Shown: positions 1 through 11,225, counted from the stretch's first letter. The stretch: 64,000 nucleotides of DNA from Eulemur rufifrons (GCF_041146395.1 NC_091006.1:5896001-5960000), one strand, 5' to 3'. The notes: generated by a model not told the origin, from the sequence alone. Translations and numbers: made by a program.

Positions 1-160
1 CTAAGAGTTCCATAGTTTCAACCCTTACATTTACTAATAGATCTTTGTTCTATTTTGAGTTAATTTCTTTATCTGGTGTAAGGGAAGGGTCAAACTTTAT
101 TCATTTACATATGGAGTTCCAGTTTTTCCGACACCATTTGTTAAAAGGAAGAACCTTATT
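1..160 (-). mobile_element. L1 ORF2 3' fragment (antisense)
   Basis: The plus strand reads like the reverse complement of the end of L1 ORF2: 'ttttgagttaatttc', 'ggtgtaagggaagggtc', 'catatggagttccag', 'caccatttgttaaaagg'. The element therefore lies on the minus strand. It runs off the left edge and stops at the poly-T of the neighbouring SMARCA5 retrocopy, which may have used the L1 as its target. Confidence 0.8.
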
Positions 161-165
161 TTTGG

Positions 166-620
<455 letters not shown>

Positions 621-1060
621 TAGTACCTCATGTGGTGTGGAGCACTCTCAGCTCCCTGCTGTGTATATACTAGTGCTTACGTGCTAATTGAAGTTGTGAA
701 TATCAATAAAATCAACAACAGGACAGTTAATTTAAAATTTTTATTTAGTAAACATCGATTGAAGACCTACTCTGGGCCAGGCACCTATGAGCGAGGCAGA
801 CACAGCCCACAGCCTCATGGAGCCCACAGCCAGGGAGAAAACACAAGAAACATGCAGCCGCATGAGTAAATCCTATGTTCTGATTGTTCTGAACAAGAAT
901 GGGATTTTTGAGCTGTAGGACAGGGGATTCACAGAGGCTCCCCAAGGATGTGCAGTTTAAGTATCATATTCTGGGTGCAAGTGGAAAAAGTGAATTTGGT
1001 AGACATCTCTAGATAAGCCTCGCTTCTGAACGTTTCCAGCTGTGGGCAGGGATTTCCAGA
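621..1060 (-). mobile_element. L2 3' end at about 735-860 within otherwise plain sequence
   Basis: At 735-860 'tatttagtaaacatcgattgaagacctactctgggccaggcac' and 'cctcatggagcccaca' match, in decayed form, the antisense 3' end of LINE L2 (tttattgagcacctactatgtgccaggcac...cctcatggagcttaca). I see nothing recognisable in the flanks. Confidence 0.5.
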
Positions 1061-1620
1061 TGGGCGTTGCTATGGAAGCATCTTCCATTTCTCACTTCCT
1101 GGCTGAGTTTATTTCCGAGTTTCCCGTGTCAGTGCCAGTTCCCAGCTGTAAATACAGACATGGTGGGTCCCCTTTTCCTGCTGCCTTGTAGCCTCTCAGA
1201 GAGCGGATGTGGCCCAAATCCAGCCTGGGAGCCTCCTCCGGGCAGAGTTAGTTGTGGAACCTACCAAGTCGTGGTTTCTCTTCCATCCCGGCTCTCTTTC
1301 CTTTGTCCTTCCTTGGGACTGTGCCAGCATGCCCCAGCCTGTTTTGAAACTTCAGACCCCAGCTTGTATCTGATGGAGAACAGAGCTCATGAGGGCTTCC
1401 TCCACCACTTGGCTACCCAAGGAGTAGAGTCAAATCTCTTTCATTCGGACCTCCTACTGCGCCAGATTTGCCACCCTTCTGACAGAAACTGGGCTAGCTG
1501 TTCTTTGGGACTGTTCGTGAAGAAAGGACTTGTTGACCTGAACAAAGGAACTGCAGCCGGGATGGGGGAGGGGTGTGGCTGATTGCTCACTGGGATTGAG
1601 ACGTTTCAGCTCCCTTCAGT
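1061..1620. other. No feature recognised
   Basis: Unique-looking mixed-composition sequence. An open frame of 171 codons (1067-1582, plus) begins with TTG. It has no familiar domain and no splice-site support, so it is not annotated as a gene. Confidence 0.5.
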
Positions 1621-1624
1621 GCTT

Positions 1625-1800
1625 TCAAGTAGTAATTGCTGACGTGTTGAGAATTGACGGTGTGCTAGGTAGTCTTTAAATCGTTTTTAATCCTTTAACT
1701 ACTCAGTCAAGTATTTATAATCACCCCCATTTTACAGCTGGGGAAACTGTGGCAGGGGCAAGGTAAGTCTTTGGCCAAATTTCTGTACTGCAGCAGTTTA
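1625..1800 (-). mobile_element. MIR SINE, antisense
   Basis: 'tttaatcctttaactactcag...cccccattttacagctggggaaactg' is the decayed reverse complement of the MIR core and 3' region (cagtttcctcatctgtaaaatgggg). Confidence 0.6.
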
Positions 1801-1892
1801 AGCAAAATGGGGAAATTTAACCGAAAGATGCCGGGGTGGCCCAGAGCCCTGCAGACCTGAAGTGAGGCCTCAGGAAGGACTGGGTACAGTCA

Positions 1893-2300
1893 GTAACTTG
1901 GTTGCAGGTAACAGAAGTACCATCCCCAATGGGCATAAACTCTAGGGGAAAGGATTGGCTCACTCAACTGGAAAGCCCAGAATTGGGGAGAGTGTCTGGG
2001 CTGGTTAGTCCAGAAACTGAGGGCTATTGCCAGTGACACACTTTCTTTCTGTCCCTTCACTCTTCCCTCTGATGTCAGTGTCATCCTCAAACCTCGCTCC
2101 CCTGAATGTTGCAGACTGACTGCCAGCGCCAATCCGGGCTTGCATGTCCTCATCCCTGTCCTGAGAGAGGGTATCTGTCCCCCAACCATAATGCAAAGCT
2201 GCAGAGCTCCTCTCTGGTAGGAATAGCATGGGTCACGTGGCCTTCCCTGAGCCCGATCACCGTGATAAGAGGGGTGGGACCACAGTGACAAGCTGGTTGC
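1893..2300. mobile_element. Ancient interspersed repeat, unnamed family R, copy 1
   Basis: Starts 'ttggttgcaggtaacagaag', goes through a 'ggattggctcactcaactggaaagcc' block and reaches 'gcatgggtcacgtgg'. The same sequence of motifs recurs near 17140, 24540, 36610, 41510 and elsewhere in the window, which shows an old dispersed family whose database name I cannot give. The long minus frame here (1890-2573) has no known domain and is probably chance. Confidence 0.5.
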
Positions 2301-3050
2301 CTCTACCCATAGGGGAAGGGCGGAATAGGTGCTGGGAAGCACCCAAAAAGTGGATTGACCCAGAACACAATTGCCACTACCAGGATTCTTCCTCACTTTT
2401 CCCTCCTCACCTCTATACCTGCTCTTCATTCTGTCATATTCACAGTCTGTCTTTCTGCCTTCCCTTCTCCCAGGTGGGAAACCTGGCTGTCTGCAGACGG
2501 CCAAGCTGTACACCCTGCAGCACAGGCTCGCAGGGGAGTAACCTTGTGTTCTCTCAGCACAAGTACAAAACAACCCAAGTAGGGAAGATGTCCCCTTTTG
2601 GACTAGCCAGGGCCGAGGAAGGGGTTCTTGTGACAGGCCAGGCTGAGTCAGGTGCTCTCCCTGGGCCAGTCAGCTGTAGGCAAGGATGAGGTCATTGTTC
2701 CTCTGTCCATTCTTGGACATCCTCTTCATAGGACCTCTGATCTGGAAGTCATTTAAGCAGGATCCCTAAGGACAGCAGTTGGGCCATTCTTCTTGAGTAT
2801 AGTGATGCTAAAACCTCATTTCTTCCCCAAGCTGCTAGAGGATGAGGAGTGTCTGGTGCATTTTCCAGATTCCTGAAGCAGTCCCCTGTGGAAAGGTCAG
2901 CTCTTCAACATGGCCCACCAGGCCCAGCGTGGTCCGTGCTCTGGCCCCTGCCTGCTGCCTGCCCCCAGGCTCATCCTGCAGGTCCCTCTGCACCCTGCCT
3001 GCCAGCCACCTGGCCTGCTCCTCTTGAATGCATGGCATTTGCTCCCTGTT
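2301..3050. other. No feature recognised
   Basis: GC-moderate, pyrimidine-rich on the plus strand, with several overlapping chance ORFs of 60-75 codons and none with a recognisable domain. Confidence 0.4.
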
Positions 3051-3059
3051 CTTAGTGCT

Positions 3060-3290
3060 TTTTCTTGCTCCCCTGTTATGCTCCTCCCGCCACCCCTGTT
3101 CTGGCCTGGCTAATGCTGACCCCTCTTGCAGATCTCTCCTTGAACATCACCCCAAAGGGCCTGCCCCGAAGCCCACCCCACCCTTCTTCCCTGAACTACT
3201 GGGTTTACACATTCAGGGCCTCTTTTCTCCACTTAATGTCAGTTCCAAAAAGGCAGGAACCAAGTCTGTTTTGTTAAAGGGTGACCCTCT
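3060..3290 (+). mobile_element. L2 3' end, sense, decayed
   Basis: 'gcctcttttctccacttaatgtcagttccaaaaaggcaggaaccaagtctgtttt' resembles the L2 3' end (ctagaatgtaagctccatgagggcagggactttgtcttgtt). Confidence 0.4.
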
Positions 3291-3369
3291 CCACAAAATA
3301 TACACCCTACTAAACTTTGCTAAGGGGATGAGTGAAGTGATACTGGTAACAGAATAAAAACAGTGGCTA

Positions 3370-3730
3370 TCTCTGAGTGGCTATCTCATAACAGGCACAG
3401 TGCCAAGCACTTTTGCATACAGAATCTTTAAATGATTACTCCCATTTAACAGAATAAAATCGTGACAGTAATTTGTTGAATAATGGCGCTAGTCATTGTT
3501 CTAAGTCCCTTCCTCGTATCATGGCATTGAATCCTTACGACAGCGCTCTGCGGCCAGTGTCCGCATCATCCTCACTTGACAGTAAGGGAAATGGAGCACG
3601 GTGACTTGCCCCAGTCACCCAGCCCGGGCGCAGCAAAGCTGGAATTCCAGCCCAGACTGATTGCTGGCCTGTCTTCCTACGTTGATGGTGACACAGTCCT
3701 AGAGAGCTTAATTTGACCAAGGCCAAGCAG
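3370..3730 (-). mobile_element. Two adjacent antisense MIR fragments
   Basis: 'aacaggcacagtgccaagcac...aatgattactcccatttaacag' and 'catggcattgaatccttacgacagc...cttgccccagtcacccagc...gctggaattccagcccagactga' both follow the antisense MIR order (size of gland-like 'ggcac', balanced lines 'cttgcccaaggtcac', 'ggattcgaacccaggc'). Confidence 0.55.
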
Positions 3731-3799
3731 ATGGTACAGTAGAGCCTCCCCAGTCAGGAGCCCGCCAGTTAACCAGCAGCCACTTGTGGTGGGATCGAG

Positions 3800-4060
3800 T
3801 TGGTCATCAGCTCGCTGTGTATGTGTACTTATATACATTCTGTATGTACCGTAACATAGATTTTATCCATTTTTTGAGTTGCTAATATATTCAAGGGGTT
3901 GACAGTTCACAAATCTATACTGTGAAGAGTCTCCTTCCCATCCCTGTCCCCCAGCCACCCAAATTCTCCTTCCCAGAGACAGCCACTGTTACCAGTATTT
4001 TTGTGTGTGGATGGTCCTAGATATTTCCATACACATAACAAGTGTGTTTATCTCTTTTTC
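3800..4060 (-). mobile_element. Old L1 (L1M-class) 3' UTR fragment
   Basis: 'tgtatgtaccgtaacatagattttatccatttttt', 'agacagccactgttaccagtatttttgtgtgtggatggtcctagatatttccatacacat' matches the recurrent antisense 3'-UTR text of old L1s (ccactgttaccagtttcttgtgtatccttccagagatatt). Family level only. Confidence 0.45.
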
Positions 4061-4419
4061 CCTTCTTCCCCCAGAAAACGTTTTACTTCTCACAGTTTCG
4101 CTGTTAGTCAAGATCAGGCCATACATTGATCGGGGTGAGTTCCGTGTTTCTGGTTTCTCTGCCATCCTGAGTCCAGGCTCCAAGTTTCTGTCTCTGCGCC
4201 CGTCTCTTCCTGGTGTCAGGCTGAACCCACTTCCCTTCCCTGGCATCATCCCACCTTGTTTGCTGCTCATAACAGGCTGGTGTGGGGGACAGAACTGTCA
4301 AATTTGTGGAAAATGTCACCTCAGGAGAAGTCCACAGATTCTGAGTGAGGACACTGTGACCCTGGTAGCCTCGAGAAGGTATAGCGGGGGACGGAAGAGC
4401 CCAGGTTGGTGACCCAGTC

Positions 4420-4595
4420 CTGCCACCCACTAGCCGAGTTGACCTTGAACAAATCTCTTCATCCTCCTGGGTCTTTCCTCAGCTGGAAAGTGGGTGTGGT
4501 AAGAGGTGAGGATCTAGTGAGAACACGTAAAGAATGTGGCGCGGTGCCTGGCACATAGTAAGAGCTTAGTACGTGTGGTATGTTAATGTTCTGTG
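4420..4595 (+). mobile_element. MIR SINE
   Basis: 'gccacccactagccgagttgaccttgaacaaatctcttcatcctcctgggtctttcctcagctgg' and 'gcggtgcctggcacatagtaagagcttagtacg' follow MIR order from core to 3' end. Confidence 0.75.
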
Positions 4596-4659
4596 GGGAC
4601 TTCGCTGGATTAATGTGGTCCCACACTCTGGCCTGAGGACACGTGCGGATTCTAGACAG

Positions 4660-4807
4660 AGTATGGTGGCTTCCGCCTATAATCCCAGCAGGGGGATCAC
4701 TTGAGCCCAGGAGTTCTAGGCTGCGGTAAGCCGTGAGGGTGCCCCTGTACTCCAGCCTGGGTGACAGTGAGACCCTATCTCAAGAAGAAAAAAAAAAAAA
4801 AGACTCA
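4660..4807 (+). mobile_element. Alu-type monomer (FRAM-like) with perfect 12-bp target-site duplication
   Basis: A 7SL-derived monomer with 'cctataatcccagca', 'gggggatcacttgagcccaggag', 'ctgtactccagcctgggtgacag' and an A tail. GATTCTAGACAG occurs exactly at 4648-4659 and 4808-4819, giving the target-site duplication. Internally deleted in the first half. Confidence 0.88.
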
Positions 4808-4819
4808 GATTCTAGACAG

Positions 4820-5160
4820 GACATAGTAACAGTCCATTTCTGAGCAGATGGCCTCGATTCAAGCTGGCCTGCCCCGTAGGAGCTAAGAGCAGGGTCAGGC
4901 ACATGTGGGTCCCTCTGCTTGGAACCTCTTCAGCCTCCTTTTTCACCTGCCAGCTCTGGCTCTTCCTGCAAAGGTAGTGGAAATGGCCCTTCCTCAGGAA
5001 GCAGCCCCTGCCTCCCACCCTGGGTCACGGCCCGTCCTTCCGTGTGCTCTCACCGCACTCCAGTGTCTTGGATTCCTCCCTAGTGGCTCCGAGTGCAGGG
5101 ATGGTTAAATGGCTGACTGGGAAGAAGTTGTTTAATGTTTCTTTCCTCTCTCAGAAGGCA
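4820..5160. other. No feature recognised; possible decayed L2 sense piece
   Basis: 'gcctcccaccctgggtcacggcccgtccttccgtgtgctctcaccgca' and 'tagtggctccgagtgcagggatggttaaatggctg' give a faint L2-like impression only. Confidence 0.3.
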
Positions 5161-5164
5161 TGTA

Positions 5165-5985
5165 CCATTTATTCATTTGCAAACATTTATTGGCCATCTA
5201 CTCTGAGCTGGGCCTAGGCTGGGTGATGCTGGGGACAGAGTGGTGAGCAAGACAGCCCCAGAACCTGTCCTCTCAGAGCTTATAGTCCATAGGGGCTGAC
5301 AGACCTTTCCCCAGGCAGTGACGCCCAGAGAGGTCAGGGCCACGATGGGAAGGCACGATGTGGGGGTGGGGCAGGGAGGAGAAGGGGCCATAGGGGCTGA
5401 GCAGGGAGCCGGCCAGTCTGTGGTGTTCATGCTTTGTCTCCAGTGCCACCCTCCTGTTCCTTAGCCTGTGTGTCAGTCAGTCAATCTACAAACGTTCCCC
5501 GACCAGCCTTCTCTGTGCCAGGCTCTGTGCTGGACGTGGAGAATTCAGCTCTGACCTGGATGGTCTGGTCACCACCATCACGGAGCTCAGTCTGTTGTGT
5601 GTGGGGCAGGGATAGTAAACATGTAAGCACCAGGTAAACATGCAGTTAAATCGTGGAGGAAAAGAACAGGGGCGGAGGGGGTGCCCAGGGGCCACGTAAC
5701 GAGTTGGGGAGGTGGTACTAAGGCCAAGAGTGTCAGGAGTTTGCTAGTCTAGGGGAGGGATGGTGTCAGTGGTGATTTCAGGGTGGCAGTTGGGGACAGC
5801 ATATGAAAAGACCCCGAGGCGAGGTAGAGCCAGTTAGGAAGAACAGAAAGGCTTGGACATGGAAGTGTCTTGAGTAAGAGGGACTGGCACAACGGAAGGT
5901 GTAAGACGTGGACAGGACCAAGTCGTGCTTGACCTTGTAGGCTTCGGGCAGGATGTCAGGGTCAGGCCTTTTACATTCTAGGAGC
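5165..5985 (-). mobile_element. L2 LINE, antisense, two joined 3' segments
   Basis: 5165-5330 gives 'catttattcatttgcaaacatttattggccatctactctgagctgggc...gggacagagtggtgagcaagacag'. A second L2 3' start is at 5475 ('cagtcaatctacaaacgttccccgaccagccttctctgtgccaggctctgtgctgg'), running through 'gaagaacagaaaggcttggacatgg' to 'gaccttgtaggcttcgggcagga'. Two independent L2 insertions or a duplication. Confidence 0.7.
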
Positions 5986-6109
5986 GGCACGTAAGAGGGG
6001 AGGAGCAAGAGAGGGAGGAGGGCTTTTTGAACACTGGCCTGTGAATATTGTTTGGGGAGGTGACATGTCCCCCACACCATCGGCAGCATCTCTAGACACA
6101 GGAAATGCC

Positions 6110-6530
6110 TTTTTAGACACATGAAAAGGAGGAATCCAAGACTCTGGGCGCTGTGAGAGCGTATAAAAGGCGGGGGCTGGGCATAATAAGAGAAATGCCA
6201 ATTAAAATCATGCTGAGATGATAATTTTCACCTCTCAGAAGGGCAGGAGCGAAAGGCTTGAGCGCAGGCTGCTGGCAGTGGTGCGGGGAAGCAGGCAGGC
6301 TTGTCCGTCGCCAGTGGGAGGAAAGGTGGACCCTTGCCTCGGAGGGGGCTTTGGCCATATCCCCCGCCATGACCGTGCACACACCCTTACTTTGTCCCAC
6401 AGTTCTACTTCTGGAAAGTGTTTTTATAGCTGTTTCCAGGTGTGAGAAGGGACCTTTGTCCAAGGTTATTTATTGCAGCAGTGCTTGTCAGAGCAAAGGT
6501 GCGAATGTCCCGCGTGACTGTTTGCAGGTG
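6110..6530 (+). mobile_element. Old L1 3' region, sense
   Basis: 'gaaatgccaattaaaatcatgctgagatgataattttcacctctcagaagggcagga' is the L1 text 'aatgcaaatcaaaaccacaatgagataccacctcac'. Then 'agttctacttctggaaagtg' and 'gtccaaggttatttattgcagcagtgcttg' match the 'aattccactcctggg...gcagcattgttt' segments in sense order. Confidence 0.6.
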
Positions 6531-6736
6531 AGTTGGTGAGCTTGGTGCACCAGGACGCCACGCAGCCAGGAGGCTGCAAGGAAGTCCTCAGAGGAGGGGC
6601 CTTCCAAGTGTGTGGCAGGCTCCCAGGTATGAAAATGGAAAGAAAGAGAAACACCTTTTATTCCTAATTCTCAGTCGGGGAGGGCATATGGGAAAATGGA
6701 GGCAGAGTGTAGTTCTGGTCAAGATTCCAATTCCAG

Positions 6737-7068
6737 GCCGGGCGCGGTGGCTCACGCCTGTAATCCTAGCACTCTGGGAGGCCGAGGTGGGCGGATCGTT
6801 TGAGCTCAGGAGTTCGAGACCAGCCTGAGCAAGAGCAAGACCCCACCTCTACTAAAAATAGAAAGAAATTATATGGACAGCTAAAAATCTATATAGAAAA
6901 AATTAGCCGGGCATGGTGGCGCATGCCTGTAGTCCCAGCTACTTGGGAGGCTGAGACAGGAGGATCGCTTGAGCTCAGGAGTTTGAGGTTGCTGTGAGCT
7001 AGGCTGACGCCACGGCACTCACTCTAGCCTGGGCAACAGAGTGAGACTCTGTCTCAAAAAAAAAAAAA
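6737..7068 (+). mobile_element. Dimeric Alu, strepsirrhine (lemur-type), full length
   Basis: Begins 'gccgggcgcggtggctcacgcctgtaatcc' and has the 'gagcaagagcaagacccc' left-arm end. The long linker contains 'agaaagaaattatatggac' and 'agctaaaaatctatata'. The right arm starts 'attagccgggcatggtgg' and ends 'gctaggctgacgccacggcactc' then 'gtctc' plus A tail. A perfect 16-bp duplication AAGATTCCAATTCCAG flanks it (6721-6736 and 7069-7084), so insertion was fairly recent. The linker and right-arm sequence are the best taxonomic marker in the window. Confidence 0.95.
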
Positions 7069-7224
7069 AAGATTCCAATTCCAGTCAGCCCTGGAGCTGT
7101 CAGCTGTCAAATTAGATCACCCCAGTTTCCATGCCAGGCGCTGCGTTCTTGGCTATACGTATGTGTATATGTTATAGGATTTGCATATGTATGTAAAGCT
7201 CTCTCTGCGTGTAAATAATTTAAT

Positions 7225-7530
7225 TACTTTATTGAGGTCTCTGCTTGAATGGCTGAGACTCCACCTCAGAGAGGCCTTCCTGGGCACCCCGACCCAGTGG
7301 CCCTCCCTGTCGCTTTCCGTCCCCTGCTTTATTTTTCTTCATAGCGCTTATCGTCGTCAGATGTTACATGTTTGTTTGCTTTTTGCACCATCCTTCTTAG
7401 AATGTGAGCTGCACGAGGGCAGGGATCACGGATCTTGGTCTGTTTTGCTACCATATCCCCAGCGTCTAGACTGGTGTCTGGCCCGTGGTAGTGGCTTAGT
7501 GAGTACAAGCTGAATGAATGTGCACAATCG
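7225..7530 (+). mobile_element. L2 LINE 3' end, sense
   Basis: 'ctcagagaggccttcctgggcaccccgacc', 'ttatttttcttcatagcgcttatcg', 'agaatgtgagctgcacgagggcagggatcacggatc', 'ccccagcgtctagactggtgtctggcccgtgg' and 'gctgaatgaatg' follow the L2 3' end closely. Confidence 0.85.
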
Positions 7531-7539
7531 AATAGTGAA

Positions 7540-8025
7540 TATCATCTTCATGATACAACTCAGGCCCCCAGAGGCCCTTCCCTCCTTGCACAGACTAAGA
7601 AATGGGGAACAAACTGGAGGGCCCACTGCTATTCTGACTGCGGAGGAAGCAAGAAACCTCCTTAGGCTGCCTTTTATGCTGTTAAAACTCTCCCTTTACC
7701 CACGATCCCTTTTCCGTCACCTTGAGAGGGATGGATCCCAGCTGGGTCTCTATTGCATGCCCCGCCCGTGATGCCCTGAGGAGCGCATGCTCTCTGTGCG
7801 TTCCCCAGCGGCTGGGCCCGCCTCTCCCTCTGGCTTGGGCGACCCATGTTCTGGGCACTCGATGGAGAATAGGTAGATGGAGATGGAGGCTCCGTTCTGA
7901 AGGCACTCTCTGGAGGACCTGTCACTTAGGCTGTGTGCTTAATATTAGCTGAGTCCAGTTTGCCCAAGGGACGTCCTCAAACTTGAGGAGTTGCGAATGT
8001 TGTTTATTTCTTCAGTATTTCAGTT
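7540..8025. other. No feature recognised
   Basis: Mixed sequence with modest CpG content at 7760-7870. No exon-like frame, promoter element or familiar repeat could be supported. Confidence 0.4.
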
Positions 8026-8029
8026 ACAA

Positions 8030-8250
8030 CAGCAACTTTGCCAACATCTTTTAGGGTTCCCTCTGTGCCAGGCACTTTGCCAAGCACTCGGTGCCTGTTG
8101 CCTCATTTATCCTCCCAACAGCCCCATCGCGGGTGGATACTATTCTTCCCACCACTTAACTGATGAGGAAGCTTGGGACTCAGAAAGATCTAGCAATGAG
8201 CCCCATGTCACACACTGCTAAGTGGCAGAGCTGGGATTGGATTCTGGCTC
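8030..8250 (-). mobile_element. MIR SINE, antisense
   Basis: 'ctctgtgccaggcactttgccaagcactcggtg', 'tcatttatcctcccaacagccccatcgcgggtggatactattcttcccacc', 'tgaggaagcttgggactcag', 'gtcacacactgctaagtggcagagctgggattgg' are in antisense MIR order. Confidence 0.8.
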
Positions 8251-8649
8251 TGGCTGACCACCGAGGTGGCGTACTCCTGGCCACGTGGCCACTCTGCTTC
8301 CACGTGTGCTTTGGGGATTTTCCTGGTGGCCAGCATAGCAGGGTCTGGTTTCCTGTGAAGTCGTGATGTGGATGGTCAATCGTGTTGCAAAGCCCTGCTG
8401 GCCAGCAGGAGGCCTTGGAGGGGTGGAGGAAGACGGTGGAGAGCCTTCTGCCTGTTCATTTCTCATAAGCGTTTGCCACACAAATGATCAAACTCCTGTT
8501 TCTCTTTGAGATTGGTTTCCACATCTCTTCATCTCTGATGCTCCCTGTCAAATCTCTCATTTATATCCCTAGGGGAGTCTGTGACGCTGCTCAGCCCTCT
8601 CCCTCCAGACCCCTCCCCACCCCCAGCAGCAGCTGCGCTGAGTAGAGCT

Positions 8650-8818
8650 ATTTAGAGCACACATTCTGGAGTGCTGCCCCCGCTGCAGTTAGCTCCTGTG
8701 TGACCTTGGGTAAGTTACTCTGAGCCTCAGTGTCCTCACCTGTAATGTAGGAGTCGTAATCATAGCACCTTCCTCCAAGGATGGTTGTGAGTATTCATCA
8801 AGTATCTTATTCTAAGAA
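8650..8818 (+). mobile_element. MIR SINE
   Basis: 'gcacacattctggagtgctgcccccgctgcag', 'ctcctgtgtgaccttgggtaagttactctgagcctcagtgtcctcacctgtaatg', 'aaggatggttgtgagtattc' follow MIR sense order. Confidence 0.75.
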
Positions 8819-8827
8819 CTGCTAGAA

Positions 8828-9470
8828 CATTCATTTAGCGGATATTCTCTGAACATCTTGTGGGTGCCAGCACTATTCCAGAGTCTAGGGGTACCATTGT
8901 GAGCAGAATGAGAGCCCTGTGCTCATAGAGTTCATGTTCTCATCAGCAAGACAGATAATGAAGAAGAACAGCAGTAGTGCTAAATACTCTGCAAGGAATA
9001 AAAATAGGGACCACCTGAGCTGGGGTGGTCAGGGAAGGCCTCCCTGAGGAGGGAACAGTCACAGGGAGACCTGACTGGGTCTGAGAATAGCTAGGGCAAA
9101 CTGTGCAAAGGCCCTGGGGCAGGAAAAAATGTGGAAGGGAAGGGCAGCCAGTGTGGTGGGAGCACTTGGGTGACAGGCAGAGGGGGAGAAGGTGAGGTCT
9201 GAGAGATGTTGAAAAACTTTAAGCCAGAAAGCAGCCTGATGTGATCCCTGTGAGCTGATCGTCTGGCTGTGTGGGGAGGTAGGATCCAGGAAGACAAGAG
9301 GAGGCTCGGGGAGACCAGAGGGGTACCTGGTGGATTGTCCAGGTGGAAGATGGTGGTGGTCGTTTGGCCTGGAAGGAGGAGAAAAGGAAATGGGTTCAGG
9401 ATATGTCTTGGAGGTAGTGGCACCAGAGTTTGCCGATGGGCTTGCCATGGAGGGTGAGGGAAGGAGAGGG
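8828..9470 (-). mobile_element. L2 LINE, antisense, with frame remnant
   Basis: Starts 'attcatttagcggatattctctgaacatcttgtgggtgccagcactattccagag' and passes 'gaccacctgagctggggtggtcagggaaggcctccctgaggagg' and 'gcaaaggccctggggcagg' to 'agcagcctgatgtgatcc'. The minus strand over 9059-9470 keeps open stretches of the L2 pre-3'-UTR reading, which explains the 166-codon minus ORF there. Confidence 0.8.
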
Positions 9471-9589
9471 GTAAAGGATTTTGTTGTGTGTGTGCTGATT
9501 CCTGCTGATGAACACTTGTCTCCCTTTTTCCCACTGACAAAGGCTGCTCCAACCAACATGCATGTACTTACATCCTTCCTGGGCTGGGT

Positions 9590-9690
9590 CTTGAGGGATC
9601 AAAGGCCAAGGGCATTCCAGGTAGAGGGAACCGCTGGAGTAAAGGCTGGGGACCCTGCTACAGAGGCTGTACAGGGAGCCTCGCCTGCAC
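9590..9690 (-). mobile_element. Second short L2 piece
   Basis: 'aaaggccaagggcattccaggtagagggaaccgctggagtaaaggctgggg' repeats the L2 'gcattccaggcagagggaacagcaagtgcaaaggc' block and so is a separate insertion from the neighbour. Confidence 0.65.
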
Positions 9691-9713
9691 CCAGCTCAGC
9701 TAGGCCAGAGCAT

Positions 9714-9744
9714 GGGGTTTGTGGGGTTTGTGGGGTGCGTGGGG
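9714..9744 (+). repeat. TGGGGTTTG-type minisatellite, G-quadruplex capable
   Basis: Four GGGG runs separated by TTTGT, TTTGT and TGCGT lie at 9714-9744. This satisfies the usual four-run quadruplex pattern on the plus strand. Confidence 0.8.
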
Positions 9745-9759
9745 TGCAAGGCAGAGTAG

Positions 9760-10490
9760 TCGCCTGGGCTGTGGGACGGCAGCACCTGACCCAAACCCAC
9801 CACCCGAGTCGTGTAGAATCGCTGCTTATTTGAGATTTTCTTCACGTTCTCCCATCACCCACCTTCCCTAGAGCTGCTCTCTCATCTGGCCAAGTCCGTT
9901 CCCCTCCCTGTCCCTCCCCTCCCCAGGTGAGTCCAGAGTTTCGGCTAACATTGCAGCAGCAGGTGCGACATGTTAGAGTTCCTGCCACTCTCAGGGCTCT
10001 TGATCTGTGCATTTAGGTCAGCTTTGTTTTCCCGGGGATTGAAAGCAGTGGCTGGCGAGGCCTTTGGTTCTGGGCCAGCACTGGAGGAAGACTGGACCTG
10101 CAGGAAGTGAACAAGAAGGCCTCTTCTTTGTATGAACTTGGTTCTTCCCCGTTCTCTGTCCCGCTGTTTCTTGTCTCTGGCCTTGTTCTTGAGAGAGCAG
10201 ACCCCGGCGGCAGTGGCTACTGCTGCAGGCCTCTCTTCCCCTTTTTCAGGGGCTTCGGGGGGGCCCTAGGACACTCAGCTAGTGAGCTTAGCCAGTGTGA
10301 GTTTAAAACAGCAGCATGACCTGCAAGCTTCTGTCATCAGAGCCCTCAGGTCCCCGAAGACCTGGCCCTGACCCTGGCCTGGGTTTCTCTCTTATGCTGC
10401 TGGGCGGTGCTGGCCAGGCTACTTGTCGAAATTGTATCTCTGGGAGTTTGCCTTCTGCCTGCCCTGGGGCTGTGAAATAGGAGGAATCAT
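9760..10490. other. No feature recognised
   Basis: Unique-looking sequence. A G-rich knot occurs at 10250-10267. No exon or named repeat could be supported. Confidence 0.4.
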
Positions 10491-10679
10491 GGATTACAAG
10501 ATGGTAAAATTTGACACATTTTTGCTCATACAAGGTCCAAAAAAGAAAGAGGAACAACCTTGAAGGAGAAAAATACAGGACACTAATGAGCTCAACTAAG
10601 TACTCTCCCAAGTTGCTAGAGGACGTATGAATCATTGCGCCCTTTTTGGAAGACAGTCTGAGAAAAAAAATCTTACTTC

Positions 10680-11225
10680 ATTTTTTGAACGAGCAGTACA
10701 TGCATGTGATAAAACATTCAAATGGCACAAAAAGGGGGTGAAGTGAATAGTACCTCCCCTGCCCTCGGCCACCCAGTTCCCTTCCTATGAGGATGGCCAT
10801 TTCAGGTGTGTTCTTCCAAAGATACTCAATACGAAAACAAACCTATATTATACCTGCAGTTCTATACCTCGACTTGGAAACCATTCTACAATGTTACTAT
10901 GTAATATTCCATAGTCTTTGACCCAGCACTGCCAATCCTGAGAGTCTATCCTGCAGAAATAGCCCCAGTACAAAAGGATATTTGTTGCAGCATTATTTGC
11001 AGCGACAAAACAAAAAACAAATCCTGGAAATAAAACGAATGCCCATTTTTTAGGAACTGATTACATAAAATATAGCACATCCATATCATTGGCATATCAG
11101 CTGCTAAAAACAGTGGGTGAAAGCATTACTCGTTAACTCAGAGGCATTTCTGTGATGTATTTAAGGGAAAGCAAGATTTAGAGAAGTAAATATGATATGC
11201 TCCTGTTTTATGGAAAATATAATCA
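10680..11225 (+). mobile_element. Old L1 3' region, sense from about 10915
   Basis: 'gacccagcactgccaatcctgagagtctatcctgcagaaatagccccagtac', 'tttgttgcagcattatttgcagcgacaaaac', 'ctggaaataaaacgaatgcccattttttaggaactg', 'tatagcacatccatatcattggcatatc' match L1 sense text of the ORF2/3'-UTR junction. The 10680-10910 part ('gtgataaaacattcaaatggcacaaaaagg') looks like L1M 3' UTR of uncertain strand. Confidence 0.65.

Noticed and set aside
1067..1582. 171-codon plus-strand ORF
   Set aside because: Starts with TTG, has no recognised domain, splice context or promoter. It is consistent with chance.
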